From Bacteroidota bacterium (GTDB taxonomy: Bacteria > Bacteroidota > Ignavibacteria > OLB7): a DNA stretch of 62,164 bases. Location of the stretch: assembly GCA_018266795.1 (NCBI GenBank), contig JAFDZV010000001.1:1-62164 (forward strand), in the 5' to 3' direction. Shown one piece after another: positions 7,813 through 16,697 of this stretch. Each line of letters begins with the position of its first letter. Positions within the stretch are counted from its first letter, which is position 1. The translations under genes were made by a program, and so were the position numbers. The notes below the pieces were generated by a model, which saw only the letters and a list, made by a program, of their open reading frames with translations, made no database searches and was not told the origin of the DNA.

Positions 7813-8646
7813 ATGTTTCCCGTTCTTACCGCAACACGTTACGTGACGCCGCTTCGCGAGGGAGGATCGCTTCCCGCCATCCTCGAGGCAGAGGGGGGCG
7901 GGTACGTTGTTGCAAAGTTCCGCGGCGCCGGGCAGGGCGCACGCGCGTTGATCGCGGAGCTGATCGTTGGAGGGCTTGCGCGGGCGGCCGGCCTGCCGGT
8001 CCCCGCAGTGGTTCTGGTGGAGATCGACGAGAGCTTCGGACGTTCCGAGCGCGATCCCGAGATCCAGGATATCCTGAAGGGGAGCCGCGGCGTGAACGTG
8101 GGGCTCGGGTATCTCTCCGGCGCCTTCAACTACGATCCGCTGGCCGTGCCCGATATCGATCCGGATCTCGCGGCGGACATCGTCTGGCTGGACGCGTACG
8201 TCACCAACATCGACCGTACCGCGCGCAATCCGAACATGCTGGTGTGGGAGGGAGGGCTGTGGCTGATCGATCACGGCGCGGCGCTCTACTTCCATCACAA
8301 CTGGGACACGCTGGACGATGCGAGAATCGTTTCGCCGTTCGCGCCGATTCGCGATCATGTTCTGCTGCCGCTGGCGGGCGACATTGCCGCGGCGGACCGG
8401 CGCATGAGCAAGCGGATTACGCCGGAGACGATTGCGGCCGTTACCGCGGCGCTTCCCGACTCACTGCTGATGGATTCTCCCGCCGGGATGCAGCCGGCCT
8501 TCGCTTCGGCGGGGGAGGCACGTGCCGCCTACGCACGTTACCTGACGCGGCGTCTCGAGGGGCGCGAAGGATTTGTGAAGGCGATCGTGGATGCGCAGGA
8601 GGCGCTTCGTTCCGCACCTCCAATCGAGCAGAGGTACCGGCGATGA
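7813..8646 (+). CDS. HipA-like kinase (HipA_2 type)
   Basis: A 277-residue protein of the compact HipA-related kinase family. Visible kinase features are an ATP-side lysine in YVVAKFRG (Lys35), a catalytic-loop equivalent VTNIDRTARNPN (Asp134, Asn141) and a DFG-like metal-binding segment WLIDHG (Asp153). Unlike HipA toxins, there is no HipB antitoxin gene; instead a DUF3037 gene follows with a 4-bp overlap, a pairing known from other genomes. The substrate is unknown. The start at 7813 follows AAGGAAC at a workable distance. Confidence 0.8.
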   Translation: MFPVLTATRYVTPLREGGSLPAILEAEGGGYVVAKFRGAGQGARALIAELIVGGLARAAGLPVPAVVLVEIDESFGRSERDPEIQDILKGSRGVNVGLGYLSGAFNYDPLAVPDIDPDLAADIVWLDAYVTNIDRTARNPNMLVWEGGLWLIDHGAALYFHHNWDTLDDARIVSPFAPIRDHVLLPLAGDIAAADRRMSKRITPETIAAVTAALPDSLLMDSPAGMQPAFASAGEARAAYARYLTRRLEGREGFVKAIVDAQEALRSAPPIEQRYRR

Positions 8647-9050
8647 CGAGCGTTGTTCATGGCGGCGATGTCTGGATCGAGTACGACTACGCCATCGTGC
8701 GGCTGGTGCCGCGCGTGCACTGCGATGTGTTCATGAACATCGGCGTGGTGGTGCATGCCCGCGCCGCCAACTATCTGGAGGCATGCTTCACGATCGATGA
8801 TGATCGCGTGGCGGAATTTGCTCCGGCCCTGAACCGCGAGCTGTTGAGCCGCTATGCGGAGGCGTTCCGGCTGGTGTGCGCGGGAGGCGCTGCCGGCGGT
8901 CAGATCGGCCTGCTCCCTCCGTCGGAACGCTTTCACTGGCTCACGGCGCCTCGCTCCGCGGTGATGCAGACTTCGCCGGTGCACCCGGGGCGCTGCCGTG
9001 ATCTTGCGGATTCGCTTGCCCATCTCCTGATGGAGCATTGCCGTTCGTGA
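8643..9050 (+). CDS. DUF3037-family protein
   Basis: A 135-residue protein with the DUF3037 pattern: YDYAIVRLVPRVHCDVFMNIGVV near the start (an RxxP...E/C..NIGV strand-turn) and a later LTAPRSAVMQTSPVHPG segment. The function is not known. It is translationally coupled to the HipA-like kinase (ATGA overlap at 8643-8646). This constant partnership suggests that it works with, or is a target of, the kinase. Confidence 0.8.
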   Translation: MTSVVHGGDVWIEYDYAIVRLVPRVHCDVFMNIGVVVHARAANYLEACFTIDDDRVAEFAPALNRELLSRYAEAFRLVCAGGAAGGQIGLLPPSERFHWLTAPRSAVMQTSPVHPGRCRDLADSLAHLLMEHCRS

Positions 9051-9139
9051 GCCGGAGGCGCCGTCTGCCGGATGAGAACCGGACTTGCGCCTGCGGCGGC
9101 TGAGAATTGCGTTGAGGAGCTATCCCGTCAGAAACACCT

Positions 9140-10573
9140 ATGCCGATCCGATTCAACATCCGCCGGCGCATTGCCTCCGCGCTCTGTATTGCTGCAGCCC
9201 TTGCTGCGCCGGGACTGGCAGGCTGCGGATCGAGTCTCGTGATTCCGAAGCCGGGAGCGGTGCCGCCGCTTCCCCTGCCTCCGGCGGAGGAGTCCGTGGT
9301 GGAGATTCCGATATCGGTGAACCTTGCCGGAATGTTCGGCGAGGTGGAGCGCTCCGTTCCGGCATCGCAGCGGGCGAACGACTGGACCGTTGCAACGAGC
9401 AATGCCGTTGGCGATGTCGGTGTCCGGTACGAGTTGCGTCGCGATCCGCTTCAGATCACGTTGAATCGTAATACGATACATGCGCAGAGCCGCGTGCGCT
9501 ACTGGTTCCAGTTCGCGCAGCGAGTCGAGAAGCCGTTTGTTGGAGGGTTCTTCTGGCAGGAGCTGGGTTCGTGCGGTGTGGATGAGGCGCCCCGCGAGGC
9601 CGTGGTGGGGATGGAGACGAAGGTTGGATGGACCGACAACTGGGCGCTTGCTCCGGTCTCCACCGTTCTGCCGATCCAGTTCGGCAATCGGTGCGAGGTT
9701 ACCTTTCTCAGGTTCGATATCACCACGAAGGTGAACGACGCCTTCAGCGACGGCTTGAAGCAGGGGGCGCGGCTGGCAGACAACCGCATTCGAGAGCTGG
9801 CGCAGTTCCGTACGATCGGGGAGCAGGTGTGGAAGCAGCTTCAGGATCCCATCCCGTTGGACAGCGGGCTCTGGCTGACGATGTCGCCAACCGGTGCGTT
9901 CGCCGGTCCGTTGAGCGGGTCCGGGCAGAGCGTGAGCACCGTTGCCGGCTTCACCGCAACGCCCTCCGTTGTGTTCGGAGCGAAGCCGCAGCTCCGCTCC
10001 ACTCCCCTGCCGAAGCTGAGAACGGTGGAGAAGACCGGGAACGGTTTTCACGTGGTGGTGGAAGGGAGCCTCACGTACGGGCAGGCGGGAACCATGCTGG
10101 CGCAGGCTCTTGCAGCGGACACGTTCCACATGGTGGGGCACGAGGTGCGGATCGTGGCCGCATCCATCTACGGCGCCGGGGCGAAGGCGGTCGTACAGCT
10201 TGCGCTGGCCGGCGATGTGAACGGCACCATCTATCTGATCGGCACACCGGCGTACGATGCCGCACGCAACGAGGTGTACATGCGCGATCTGGACTACAGT
10301 CTGGAGACGCACCATGCATTGGCGAACGCGGCGGACTGGCTTCTGCACGGCGCGTTCCGCGAGAACATCGCGGAGGGATCGCACTTCCCGCTGGCCGATC
10401 ACATCGCGGGCGCGAAAGGCAGGCTGGAGAAGGCATTGAATCGTCCGCTTACGCCGCACATCACCTCGCACGCCATCGTGGGGGCATTGCGGCCGATAGC
10501 CGTCTACACAACAGAGAGCGGGTTCACCGCACGCGTTGCAATCGATGGTGCACTGCATCTGGACGTGCATTGA
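9140..10573 (+). CDS. DUF4403-family lipoprotein
   Basis: A 477-residue exported protein. The N-terminus has a basic region, a hydrophobic stretch and a lipobox ending LAGC, so it should be lipid-anchored after cleavage before that cysteine (about residue 29). The body fits DUF4403: an early IPISVNLAGM strand, long amphipathic beta pattern, and a C-terminal half with GDVNGTIYLIGTPAYDAARN and repeated tube-like strands. DUF4403 proteins resemble BPI/TULIP-type lipid-binding tubes, so handling of envelope lipids is a reasonable guess, not shown here. The next gene begins 28 bp downstream. Confidence 0.75.
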   Translation: MPIRFNIRRRIASALCIAAALAAPGLAGCGSSLVIPKPGAVPPLPLPPAEESVVEIPISVNLAGMFGEVERSVPASQRANDWTVATSNAVGDVGVRYELRRDPLQITLNRNTIHAQSRVRYWFQFAQRVEKPFVGGFFWQELGSCGVDEAPREAVVGMETKVGWTDNWALAPVSTVLPIQFGNRCEVTFLRFDITTKVNDAFSDGLKQGARLADNRIRELAQFRTIGEQVWKQLQDPIPLDSGLWLTMSPTGAFAGPLSGSGQSVSTVAGFTATPSVVFGAKPQLRSTPLPKLRTVEKTGNGFHVVVEGSLTYGQAGTMLAQALAADTFHMVGHEVRIVAASIYGAGAKAVVQLALAGDVNGTIYLIGTPAYDAARNEVYMRDLDYSLETHHALANAADWLLHGAFRENIAEGSHFPLADHIAGAKGRLEKALNRPLTPHITSHAIVGALRPIAVYTTESGFTARVAIDGALHLDVH

Positions 10574-10601
10574 ACCGGACAACGGAAACAGAGAACGGAC
10601 C

Positions 10602-10976
10602 ATGACATCGAAGCGAGTCTCCAGAACGGCAGCAGCCGGCACGGCTGAGGCGCTGCATCGCGCCCGGGTTCGCGAGTTGCGCGCGATCCCCGGCGTGGGG
10701 TCATCGATCGCGAACGATCTGATCGACATCGGCATCACCTCCCTGCAGGCGTTGAAGGGATGCTCGCCGGATGATCTCTACGATCGTTCGAATCGTGTTG
10801 CCGGTGTCGTGCAGGACCGCTGCCTTCTGTACGTGTTCCGGTGCGCCGTCTATTTCGCCGAGCAATCGGCGCCCGATCCGGAGATGTTGAAGTGGTGGAA
10901 CTGGAGCGACGAGAATCTCGCGAAGCAGGGGAAGCGCGCGGTCTCGCGCAAGGGTGTGCGCCGGAGGGTAGCATGA
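10602..10976 (+). CDS. Cdd1-type helix-hairpin-helix protein
   Basis: A 124-residue protein of the 'pathogenicity locus Cdd1' family. It has a helix-hairpin-helix segment (IPGVGSSIANDLIDIGI, residues 29-45), the LKGCSPDDLYDR follow-on and the typical CLLYVFRCAVYFAE helix. HhH motifs bind DNA without sequence specificity, but the cellular role is unknown. Start 10602 was taken at MTSKR after an AACGGA sequence; an upstream in-frame ATG at 10536 lies inside the previous gene. Its stop overlaps the next start by ATGA. Confidence 0.82.
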   Translation: MTSKRVSRTAAAGTAEALHRARVRELRAIPGVGSSIANDLIDIGITSLQALKGCSPDDLYDRSNRVAGVVQDRCLLYVFRCAVYFAEQSAPDPEMLKWWNWSDENLAKQGKRAVSRKGVRRRVA

Positions 10977-12067
10977 CGATACGCGAATCCACGGCCGCAT
11001 ACGAGACCTGGCTGGGCCGGCGTATCGCGCTGTTCCCCGCCGATCTGGCGTTGAAGCATAGAAGAATGGCCGCCGATCCGTTCTCCTTTCTGCGCGGCAC
11101 CTACTACCGATGGGCGCAGTTGTGGCCGGCGCTCTGTGCGGAGCTGAATGCGGCTCCGCTGGTTGTGGCGGTCGGCGATCTGCACGTGGCGAACTTCGGC
11201 ACATGGCGCGATCCGGAGGGGCGCCTGATCTGGGGCGTGAACGATCTGGACGAAACCTACCCGCTTCCGTACACCGGCGATCTGGTACGGCTTGCAACCA
11301 GCGCGCGGCTTTCCATCGAGATCGGCCATCTCTCCCTGCCGCCGCAGGATGCATGCGATGCGATTCTGGACGGCTACTGTTCGATGCTGGAGCGCGGCGG
11401 ACGGCCGTTCATTCTCACCGAGCGGCATCGCTGGCTTCGGCTGCTCGTGCGCCGCATCCGCTTCGATCCTGCGCGCTTCTGGGCGCGCCTGCGCGCACTA
11501 CCGGACCATCATGCCGCCGTTCCCATCGCCGTTCTGGAACTGCTGGGGCAGTTGATGCCGGAACGGGGGCACTCCTACATCATGAAGCGCCGTGCGGCCG
11601 GCGTGGGAAGCCTTGGGCGCCGGCGTTTCGTTGCGCTGCTGGATTGGGAGGGAGGCTTCATCGCGCGCGAGGCGAAGGAGCTCATCGTCTCCGCGGCTGC
11701 CTGGGCTGCCGGAGCCGGGCATTCGGACGAACGTTACGGTATGTGGGTGCGGAACAATGCCGTTCATATCGCCGATCCGTTTCTTGCGATCGGCACCGGC
11801 TGGGTCGTGCGCCGCCTTGCGCCCGATTGCCAGCGGATCGATCTGGTGCGCCTTCGCAATCACTCGCTGGAGCGGCGGCTGCTTCGGGCGATGGGACAGG
11901 AGACGGCGAACCTTCACCTTGCGAGCGCGAAGCATGTGCCTGCCATCCTGGGCGATCTTCGCTATCGCTCCAACGACTGGCTTCACCGGGCGTCGCGCCT
12001 GATGGGGCGCGCAGTGGCGGACGACTGGCGCGACTGGAAGCGGGCACTCCGGCGAACCGTGGGATGA
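10973..12067 (+). CDS. DUF2252-family protein
   Basis: A 364-residue protein of DUF2252. Hallmarks are FLRGTYYRW (about residue 39), GDLHVANFG (68-76) and NDLDET (90-95), followed by the helical RLATSARLS region. The family is distantly kinase-like, and GDxHxxNFG recalls the catalytic loop of aminoglycoside-phosphotransferase-type kinases; no substrate is known. It overlaps the Cdd1-type gene by 4 bp, so they are expressed together. The longer frame starting at 10841 lies over the previous gene and was rejected. Confidence 0.8.
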   Translation: MTIRESTAAYETWLGRRIALFPADLALKHRRMAADPFSFLRGTYYRWAQLWPALCAELNAAPLVVAVGDLHVANFGTWRDPEGRLIWGVNDLDETYPLPYTGDLVRLATSARLSIEIGHLSLPPQDACDAILDGYCSMLERGGRPFILTERHRWLRLLVRRIRFDPARFWARLRALPDHHAAVPIAVLELLGQLMPERGHSYIMKRRAAGVGSLGRRRFVALLDWEGGFIAREAKELIVSAAAWAAGAGHSDERYGMWVRNNAVHIADPFLAIGTGWVVRRLAPDCQRIDLVRLRNHSLERRLLRAMGQETANLHLASAKHVPAILGDLRYRSNDWLHRASRLMGRAVADDWRDWKRALRRTVG

Positions 12068-12151
12068 TCCGGCTCATGGCGCCGTTCGGTCCGGCATGCA
12101 GTATGCCGCGATGGGAAACGATTACGACTTCACAACAACACGATCTACACA

Positions 12152-13123
12152 ATGCAGTTCAAGCGATTGGGACGTACGGGAGTACAGGTCAGCAGGCTCT
12201 GCCTCGGCACGATGAACTTCGGCGCGTACGCCACGGAGGCGGAGAGCCATGCGATGATGGATAGAGCGCTCGATCTCGGGATCAACTTCTTCGATTCCGC
12301 GAACGTGTATGGCGGCGATGCCGGAAGGGGTGCTACCGAAAGCATCGTGGGGAACTGGTTCGCTCTGGGAGACGGCCGGCGCGAGCGCGTGGTGCTGGCC
12401 ACGAAGGTCTACGGCCGGATGGGGGATGGGGTGAACGATGCCCGGCTCTCCGCGTATCACATCCGGCGTGCATGCGAGGAGAGCCTTCGCAGGCTGCGTA
12501 CCGATCACATCGATCTCTATCAGATGCATCATATCGACCGCGACACGCCGTGGGACGAGATATGGCAGGCGATGGAGATTCTGGTTCGCGACGGCAAGGT
12601 GCTCTATGTGGGAAGCAGCAACTTCGCCGCATGGAACATCGTGCAGGCGAACGCCGTTGCCGCTCAGCGGAATTTCCTGGGGCTTGTCAGCGAGCAGAGC
12701 ATCTACAGCCTGCGCAACCGGCATGTGGAACTGGAGGTGCTCCCCGCCTGCCGCGCGTTGGGAGTTGGGGTAATTCCCTGGAGCCCGCTCGGCGGCGGTA
12801 TCCTGGCCGGCATTCTGGGGGGCGCTGAGGAGGGGCGGCGTGCCCGCCCGCAACTGCTTGCAGCGGCGGAGCGGCTGCGCCCGCAACTGGAGGCGTACGA
12901 GTCGCTCTGCCGTGAGATCGGCGCACGCCCCGCCGATGTGGCGCTGGCATGGGTGCTGGCCAATCCCGTCGTCACCTCGCCGATCATCGGCCCGCGCACG
13001 CTTGCGCAGTTGGAGGAGAACGCTGCTGCGCTTGATCTGGAACTGAGCGTGGAGACGATGAAGAAGCTGGATGAGATCTGGCCCGGTCCCGGCAACCAGG
13101 CTCCCGAGGCGTATGCATGGTAG
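12152..13123 (+). CDS. Aldo/keto reductase
   Basis: A 323-residue NADPH-dependent aldo/keto reductase. The catalytic tetrad is complete: Asp48 and Tyr53 in FFDSANVYGG, Lys85 in LATKVYG and His126 in DLYQMHHID. The sequence opens with the KRLGRTGVQVSRLCLGTMNFG pattern of the YajO/potassium-channel-beta-like branch, and the cofactor segment near the C-terminus (SPIIGPRTLAQLEEN) is present. Length and end are normal. The substrate cannot be read from sequence. It is followed by a strong hairpin and then a new promoter, so it is probably monocistronic. Confidence 0.92.
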   Translation: MQFKRLGRTGVQVSRLCLGTMNFGAYATEAESHAMMDRALDLGINFFDSANVYGGDAGRGATESIVGNWFALGDGRRERVVLATKVYGRMGDGVNDARLSAYHIRRACEESLRRLRTDHIDLYQMHHIDRDTPWDEIWQAMEILVRDGKVLYVGSSNFAAWNIVQANAVAAQRNFLGLVSEQSIYSLRNRHVELEVLPACRALGVGVIPWSPLGGGILAGILGGAEEGRRARPQLLAAAERLRPQLEAYESLCREIGARPADVALAWVLANPVVTSPIIGPRTLAQLEENAAALDLELSVETMKKLDEIWPGPGNQAPEAYAW

Positions 13124-13187
13124 CCGCCGGCGGCTGCATTCAGCAACAAGCGCATCCTCCGCATTGCGAACGGTCGCACCAGGTATA

Positions 13188-13210
13188 CAGGGCCGCCCTC
13201 CGCGGCCCTG
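13188..13210 (+). terminator. Hairpin terminator after aldo/keto reductase
   Basis: A perfect 9-bp stem (CAGGGCCGC / GCGGCCCTG) with a 5-base loop lies 65 bases after the stop codon and is followed by AAACGTTCTT. The U-tract is weak. Confidence 0.55.
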
Positions 13211-13218
13211 AAACGTTC

Positions 13219-13248
13219 TTGCACGGTTCTTCAATTGCCGTAGCTTTG
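13219..13248 (+). promoter_or_regulatory. Strong Bacteroidota-type promoter
   Basis: TTG (13219-13221), exactly 19 bp, then TAGCTTTG (13241-13248): a full match to the consensus. Transcription would start near 13254, giving a leader of about 147 bases before the ATG at 13401. Confidence 0.65.
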
Positions 13249-13400
13249 CAACCGCATTGTCTTAATCACCCCCTGTCTGGCGACCCATACCCTCCGGCGC
13301 TCTTGGTGTAAGGTTTCCTATTGTTCGATCGTTATCTGTCCACCCTGTGCTCCCTCGGCCACTGCGGATGTTTTGCATACACATCAACCAGTTACTGCCA

Positions 13401-14033
13401 ATGTTCCCACGCATACTTGTTGCCGCGTGTCTTTTCCTTGCTGCCATACCATCACTGACCGCCCAGCATGCCTCCATCTGGAAGCATCTCTCCCGACCGG
13501 AATTCGGAGTGGGGCTTATCACGCATACGCTCGCCGAAACTGATACCACAGCAGCAACTGATATCGATTCGCGTATCGACGTGAAGTTTCTGCAAGGCAT
13601 CATCGGCTTCGATCTGCCGGTAGTGTATCTCGCCGATCAGTTGGCTCTGGGGATCAACCCCAACTTCGAGGCCGGCCTGGTGCTCAATCAGGAAGGATTT
13701 ACCGGCAGCCTGGAGGCTCCGATCTACGCTACGCTGAAGTACGGAACCGATGCCACGTGGCAGGGCTCGCGCAGCCCGGTGGGCTTCTCCATTGGGGCCG
13801 GCTACCGCTTTACCGCGCTCTTCACGGACGGGCCTGCGTATTCGTACGGCGTTCCGCAGTTCATGGCGGAGCTCAACTTCGGCAAGCGCCGCAGCGAGAT
13901 CGGGCTGATCAAGCTCCGCTATTCGATGTCGATCGGCAAGGCGCATGACGAGATCGGCATCGGCAACGGCCTCACCGCACCCATCGTCTACAGCAACTAC
14001 GCTCTTCAACTGGTCTTCGTGCCCGGGTACTGA
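13401..14033 (+). CDS. Exported outer-membrane-like protein, unknown
   Basis: A 210-residue protein with a clear signal peptide (MFPRILVAACLFLAAIPSLT-A, cut near residue 21). The mature part alternates hydrophobic and polar residues and repeatedly has glycine-aromatic strand ends (GINPNFEAGLVLN, FSIGAGYRFTALF, YALQLVFVPGY), ending in an aromatic residue, as outer-membrane beta-barrels do. I know no named family. The start was placed at the methionine that opens the signal peptide, 54 bases inside the longest frame. It is flanked by its own promoter and a terminator. Confidence 0.7.
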   Translation: MFPRILVAACLFLAAIPSLTAQHASIWKHLSRPEFGVGLITHTLAETDTTAATDIDSRIDVKFLQGIIGFDLPVVYLADQLALGINPNFEAGLVLNQEGFTGSLEAPIYATLKYGTDATWQGSRSPVGFSIGAGYRFTALFTDGPAYSYGVPQFMAELNFGKRRSEIGLIKLRYSMSIGKAHDEIGIGNGLTAPIVYSNYALQLVFVPGY

Positions 14034-14053
14034 TCCCGGCCGTGCAGGCCAGT

Positions 14054-14077
14054 ACCGGCCCCGATATTCGGGCCGGT
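14054..14077 (+). terminator. Hairpin terminator
   Basis: ACCGGCCC and GGGCCGGT form an 8-bp stem around CGATATTC, 20 bases after the stop codon of the exported protein gene. No U-tract follows. Confidence 0.5.
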
Positions 14078-14192
14078 CTCCGCTCACGACATTCCCGGCG
14101 CATCACATCGATACTCTACACAGTCACCATGATGCCTCGTGCATGCACGTGCACGCAGTGGGGCATCGAACACACTTACATATCTGTTCAAC

Positions 14193-16466
14193 ATGAAACA
14201 ACTCTTCCTGCTGCTGATCCTGCTCGCCGTAGTGAATGCTGTACATGCACAGCCTGCGGACTGGCATCACAAGGCCGGACTGGAAATCCGGTACTCCACG
14301 ACGGCGCCCAACGGGTCGCGCATACTCTATCTGACGCGTGACGACGAGACCGTTGTCACCTGTGTGAACGTTCAGACCGGTGCAAAGGAGTGGTCGCGGC
14401 CGCTTGGAAAACTCAAGGAGTACCGCGTGGTACGGTTCATCGGCAACGATACCGTGCTGGTGGGGAACGGCAACAAGTATGAATTCCTGAATGCACGCGA
14501 CGGGGCACTGATTACCTCGATTCCCATTTCGGACGAGGCGTGGAGCGATCTCGCGTGGGAAGAGAAGGCCGACGAGGGAAGCGATACGCTGCGTCCCTAC
14601 TTCGAGGGAGGCATCGGGATCTACTATTTCGATGAATCGTTCCAGATCCTCGATCTCGAAAAACTTTCCGTTGTCTATCAGTCCCCCATGCCGATCCGCA
14701 AGGTGCATTACTACAAGTGGGACAACGTGCTGATGATCCAGCCGCTCTCCGGAGTGGACACGTTCTACTTCGTGGACCTGCACGAGAAGCGGGTTGTCTA
14801 CAAAGTCTCCAAGTACGATGAGCCGCTCAACAGCAGCGTCTACCAACCGTTTGCCATCAGCCTCAACGAGCTTCTGCTCTTCAACGAACGGGACATCCAG
14901 AGCATCGACATGACAACCGGCAAGGTGAACGCGAAGATCGATGTGGATCCCGACGATCCGGAGTTCTATGCGCCGATCATCTTCAACAAGGGACTGTATC
15001 TGCTTGTCAGCGACGACAACGTGCAGAAGCTGTACCATACCAAGGACGGCAAACTGCTGTGGCAGACGCCGGAGGGCGCAATCCCGGGCATTGTGGAACA
15101 GATGATCGAACTGCCGAACAACGAGGCATTGATGTTGGGCTACGAGTCCGACGGCAAGACGACCGTCTACAAGATCAACACGGTCACCGGCCAGAAACTC
15201 TGGAGCAGGCTGATCTTCATTCAGGATGGCGAGCTGAAGCCCGGGCACAAGCAGGGAGGAAAGTTCTGGGCAACCGTGGGCACGATTGCCCTCACTGTTG
15301 CGAGGAGCTATCTGCGGGGTGCAGGGCGGAGCTATTCGTACGGCAGCAGCAGCGACCTCATGTACCGCAATGATCCATTTGGTCGCTACGGCAGCTTCAA
15401 CCGCTTCGATCAGGAAAACTACGAGCGCGACATGCGCACAATCAACGGCCTGTACAACAAGTGGGTGAACAGGCAGAAGAAGAGCGACGGATACGCCACG
15501 GTGGTTCGCCGTATGGACGACCGCATCACCTTTGCCGTTGCCGGCAAGATCTATCCTCCCAACGACGACGGAACGACGCGCGACTATACGGGCGAAGCGT
15601 TGATGACGCTCAACCTGAACGACGGTTCGGTTGCGGAATCCAAGCCGTTCCAGATGTTCTCGAAAGCGGAGTACTCGGGATTCAACGCCGTCACCGACAT
15701 GAAGATCCAGGCGTTCGACTCCACGCAGGTGCTGGTTGGCGTGCACGACATTTATGTTCTGCGGGGCAATGCGCTGGAGCAGGTCCCGTTTGGTGATGGC
15801 CAGACCCTGAAGATGCTGAAGACCGGGGTTGACGAGATTACCGTAATGGCAGACAGCGACGGCGAGCGATTCGACTACTGGCGCATCAACGTTGCCGGGC
15901 CAGCCACGAGGCGCTTCCTGATCGCCCGCTCCACACAGGCGAACGTTACCTTCCTCGATTCGGCCTCCGTGTCCACATCGATCCGGTTCACGGAGGATCA
16001 CATCGAGGCGTTTCCTCTGATCGAAGGGAATGCAACGGATGCAAGCTTCGCCTCGCCGAAGTGGAAGCTCTCCGAGAAGGATCTGGACAAGATGAACATC
16101 GGAGACCTGGACAACAAGGTGGCGCCGGACAACCGCACGCAGGGAATCAGCATTGTTGGTGGCGATGTGCTGTTGATGGGGGGAGATGGGCTCGGCTTCG
16201 TCTCCTCCGATGGAGCCTGCCGCTGGTCCTACGAATGGTCGCCGAAGCAGGATGTGAAGAAGCTCGGGGTGACGAAGGTGGGGAGTGCGATCGCATACTC
16301 GCTCGGCAAGATCACGAAGTGCTACGGCACGGACTGCCCGTCCAAGGAAATCGGCTCGCACAAGATCTCGCCGTCCGACTGCGAAGTATCCATTACGCAG
16401 AACGGGGCGATGATCGTTGTAGATCGTGACGAGGGGGAGATCCATTGTTATCGGACGGCGCGATAG
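14193..16466 (+). CDS. Exported PQQ/WD-like beta-propeller protein
   Basis: A 757-residue protein with a signal peptide (MKQLFLLLILLAVVNAVHAQ). The N-terminal half has blades of the PQQ-like propeller type: VTCVNVQTGAKEWSRPLG, LYHTKDGKLLWQTPEGAI and VYKINTVTGQKLWSRLIF. Around residues 370-440 there is a hydrophobic stretch and a low-complexity GRSYSYGSSSD segment. The C-terminus returns to propeller-like strands. Such proteins usually act as binding platforms in the periplasm or outside the cell; nothing points to an enzyme. No T9SS tail is visible. The start at 14193 opens the signal peptide. Confidence 0.75.
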   Translation: MKQLFLLLILLAVVNAVHAQPADWHHKAGLEIRYSTTAPNGSRILYLTRDDETVVTCVNVQTGAKEWSRPLGKLKEYRVVRFIGNDTVLVGNGNKYEFLNARDGALITSIPISDEAWSDLAWEEKADEGSDTLRPYFEGGIGIYYFDESFQILDLEKLSVVYQSPMPIRKVHYYKWDNVLMIQPLSGVDTFYFVDLHEKRVVYKVSKYDEPLNSSVYQPFAISLNELLLFNERDIQSIDMTTGKVNAKIDVDPDDPEFYAPIIFNKGLYLLVSDDNVQKLYHTKDGKLLWQTPEGAIPGIVEQMIELPNNEALMLGYESDGKTTVYKINTVTGQKLWSRLIFIQDGELKPGHKQGGKFWATVGTIALTVARSYLRGAGRSYSYGSSSDLMYRNDPFGRYGSFNRFDQENYERDMRTINGLYNKWVNRQKKSDGYATVVRRMDDRITFAVAGKIYPPNDDGTTRDYTGEALMTLNLNDGSVAESKPFQMFSKAEYSGFNAVTDMKIQAFDSTQVLVGVHDIYVLRGNALEQVPFGDGQTLKMLKTGVDEITVMADSDGERFDYWRINVAGPATRRFLIARSTQANVTFLDSASVSTSIRFTEDHIEAFPLIEGNATDASFASPKWKLSEKDLDKMNIGDLDNKVAPDNRTQGISIVGGDVLLMGGDGLGFVSSDGACRWSYEWSPKQDVKKLGVTKVGSAIAYSLGKITKCYGTDCPSKEIGSHKISPSDCEVSITQNGAMIVVDRDEGEIHCYRTAR

Positions 16467-16500
16467 CACCGCGACCCATGGTTGACTGATCGTATGCCTC

Positions 16501-16532
16501 ACCGGGGCGTGAACCTGCGTTCACGCCCCGGT
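16501..16532 (+). terminator. Very strong hairpin terminator
   Basis: A perfect 14-bp stem (ACCGGGGCGTGAAC / GTTCACGCCCCGGT) with a CTGC loop lies 34 bases after the propeller gene, followed by TCGTTTCC. Confidence 0.75.
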
Positions 16533-16697
16533 TCGTTTCCGCCGGTTCCTCTCCGACGGTTCTTCGATCCTGCTTCGTCCAGGCCCCGGACCGTTCCGAC
16601 GCTCACGCTCCGTATGATCATTCCCGAAACCGGCGTATACTTGGCCCTCCCTCGCAATGGCACATGCATCGCCGAACGAAGACCCGGAGGCACAACG

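Noticed and set aside
7782-9050. Fusion of the HipA-like kinase and DUF3037 as one long frame
   Set aside because: The first 280 residues of that frame are out of phase with the kinase; the real genes overlap by ATGA instead.
14124-16502. 792-codon open frame on the minus strand
   Set aside because: It is exactly antisense to the propeller gene with a signal peptide and blade repeats on the plus strand; the antisense product has no pattern. GC-rich codon bias makes such shadows.
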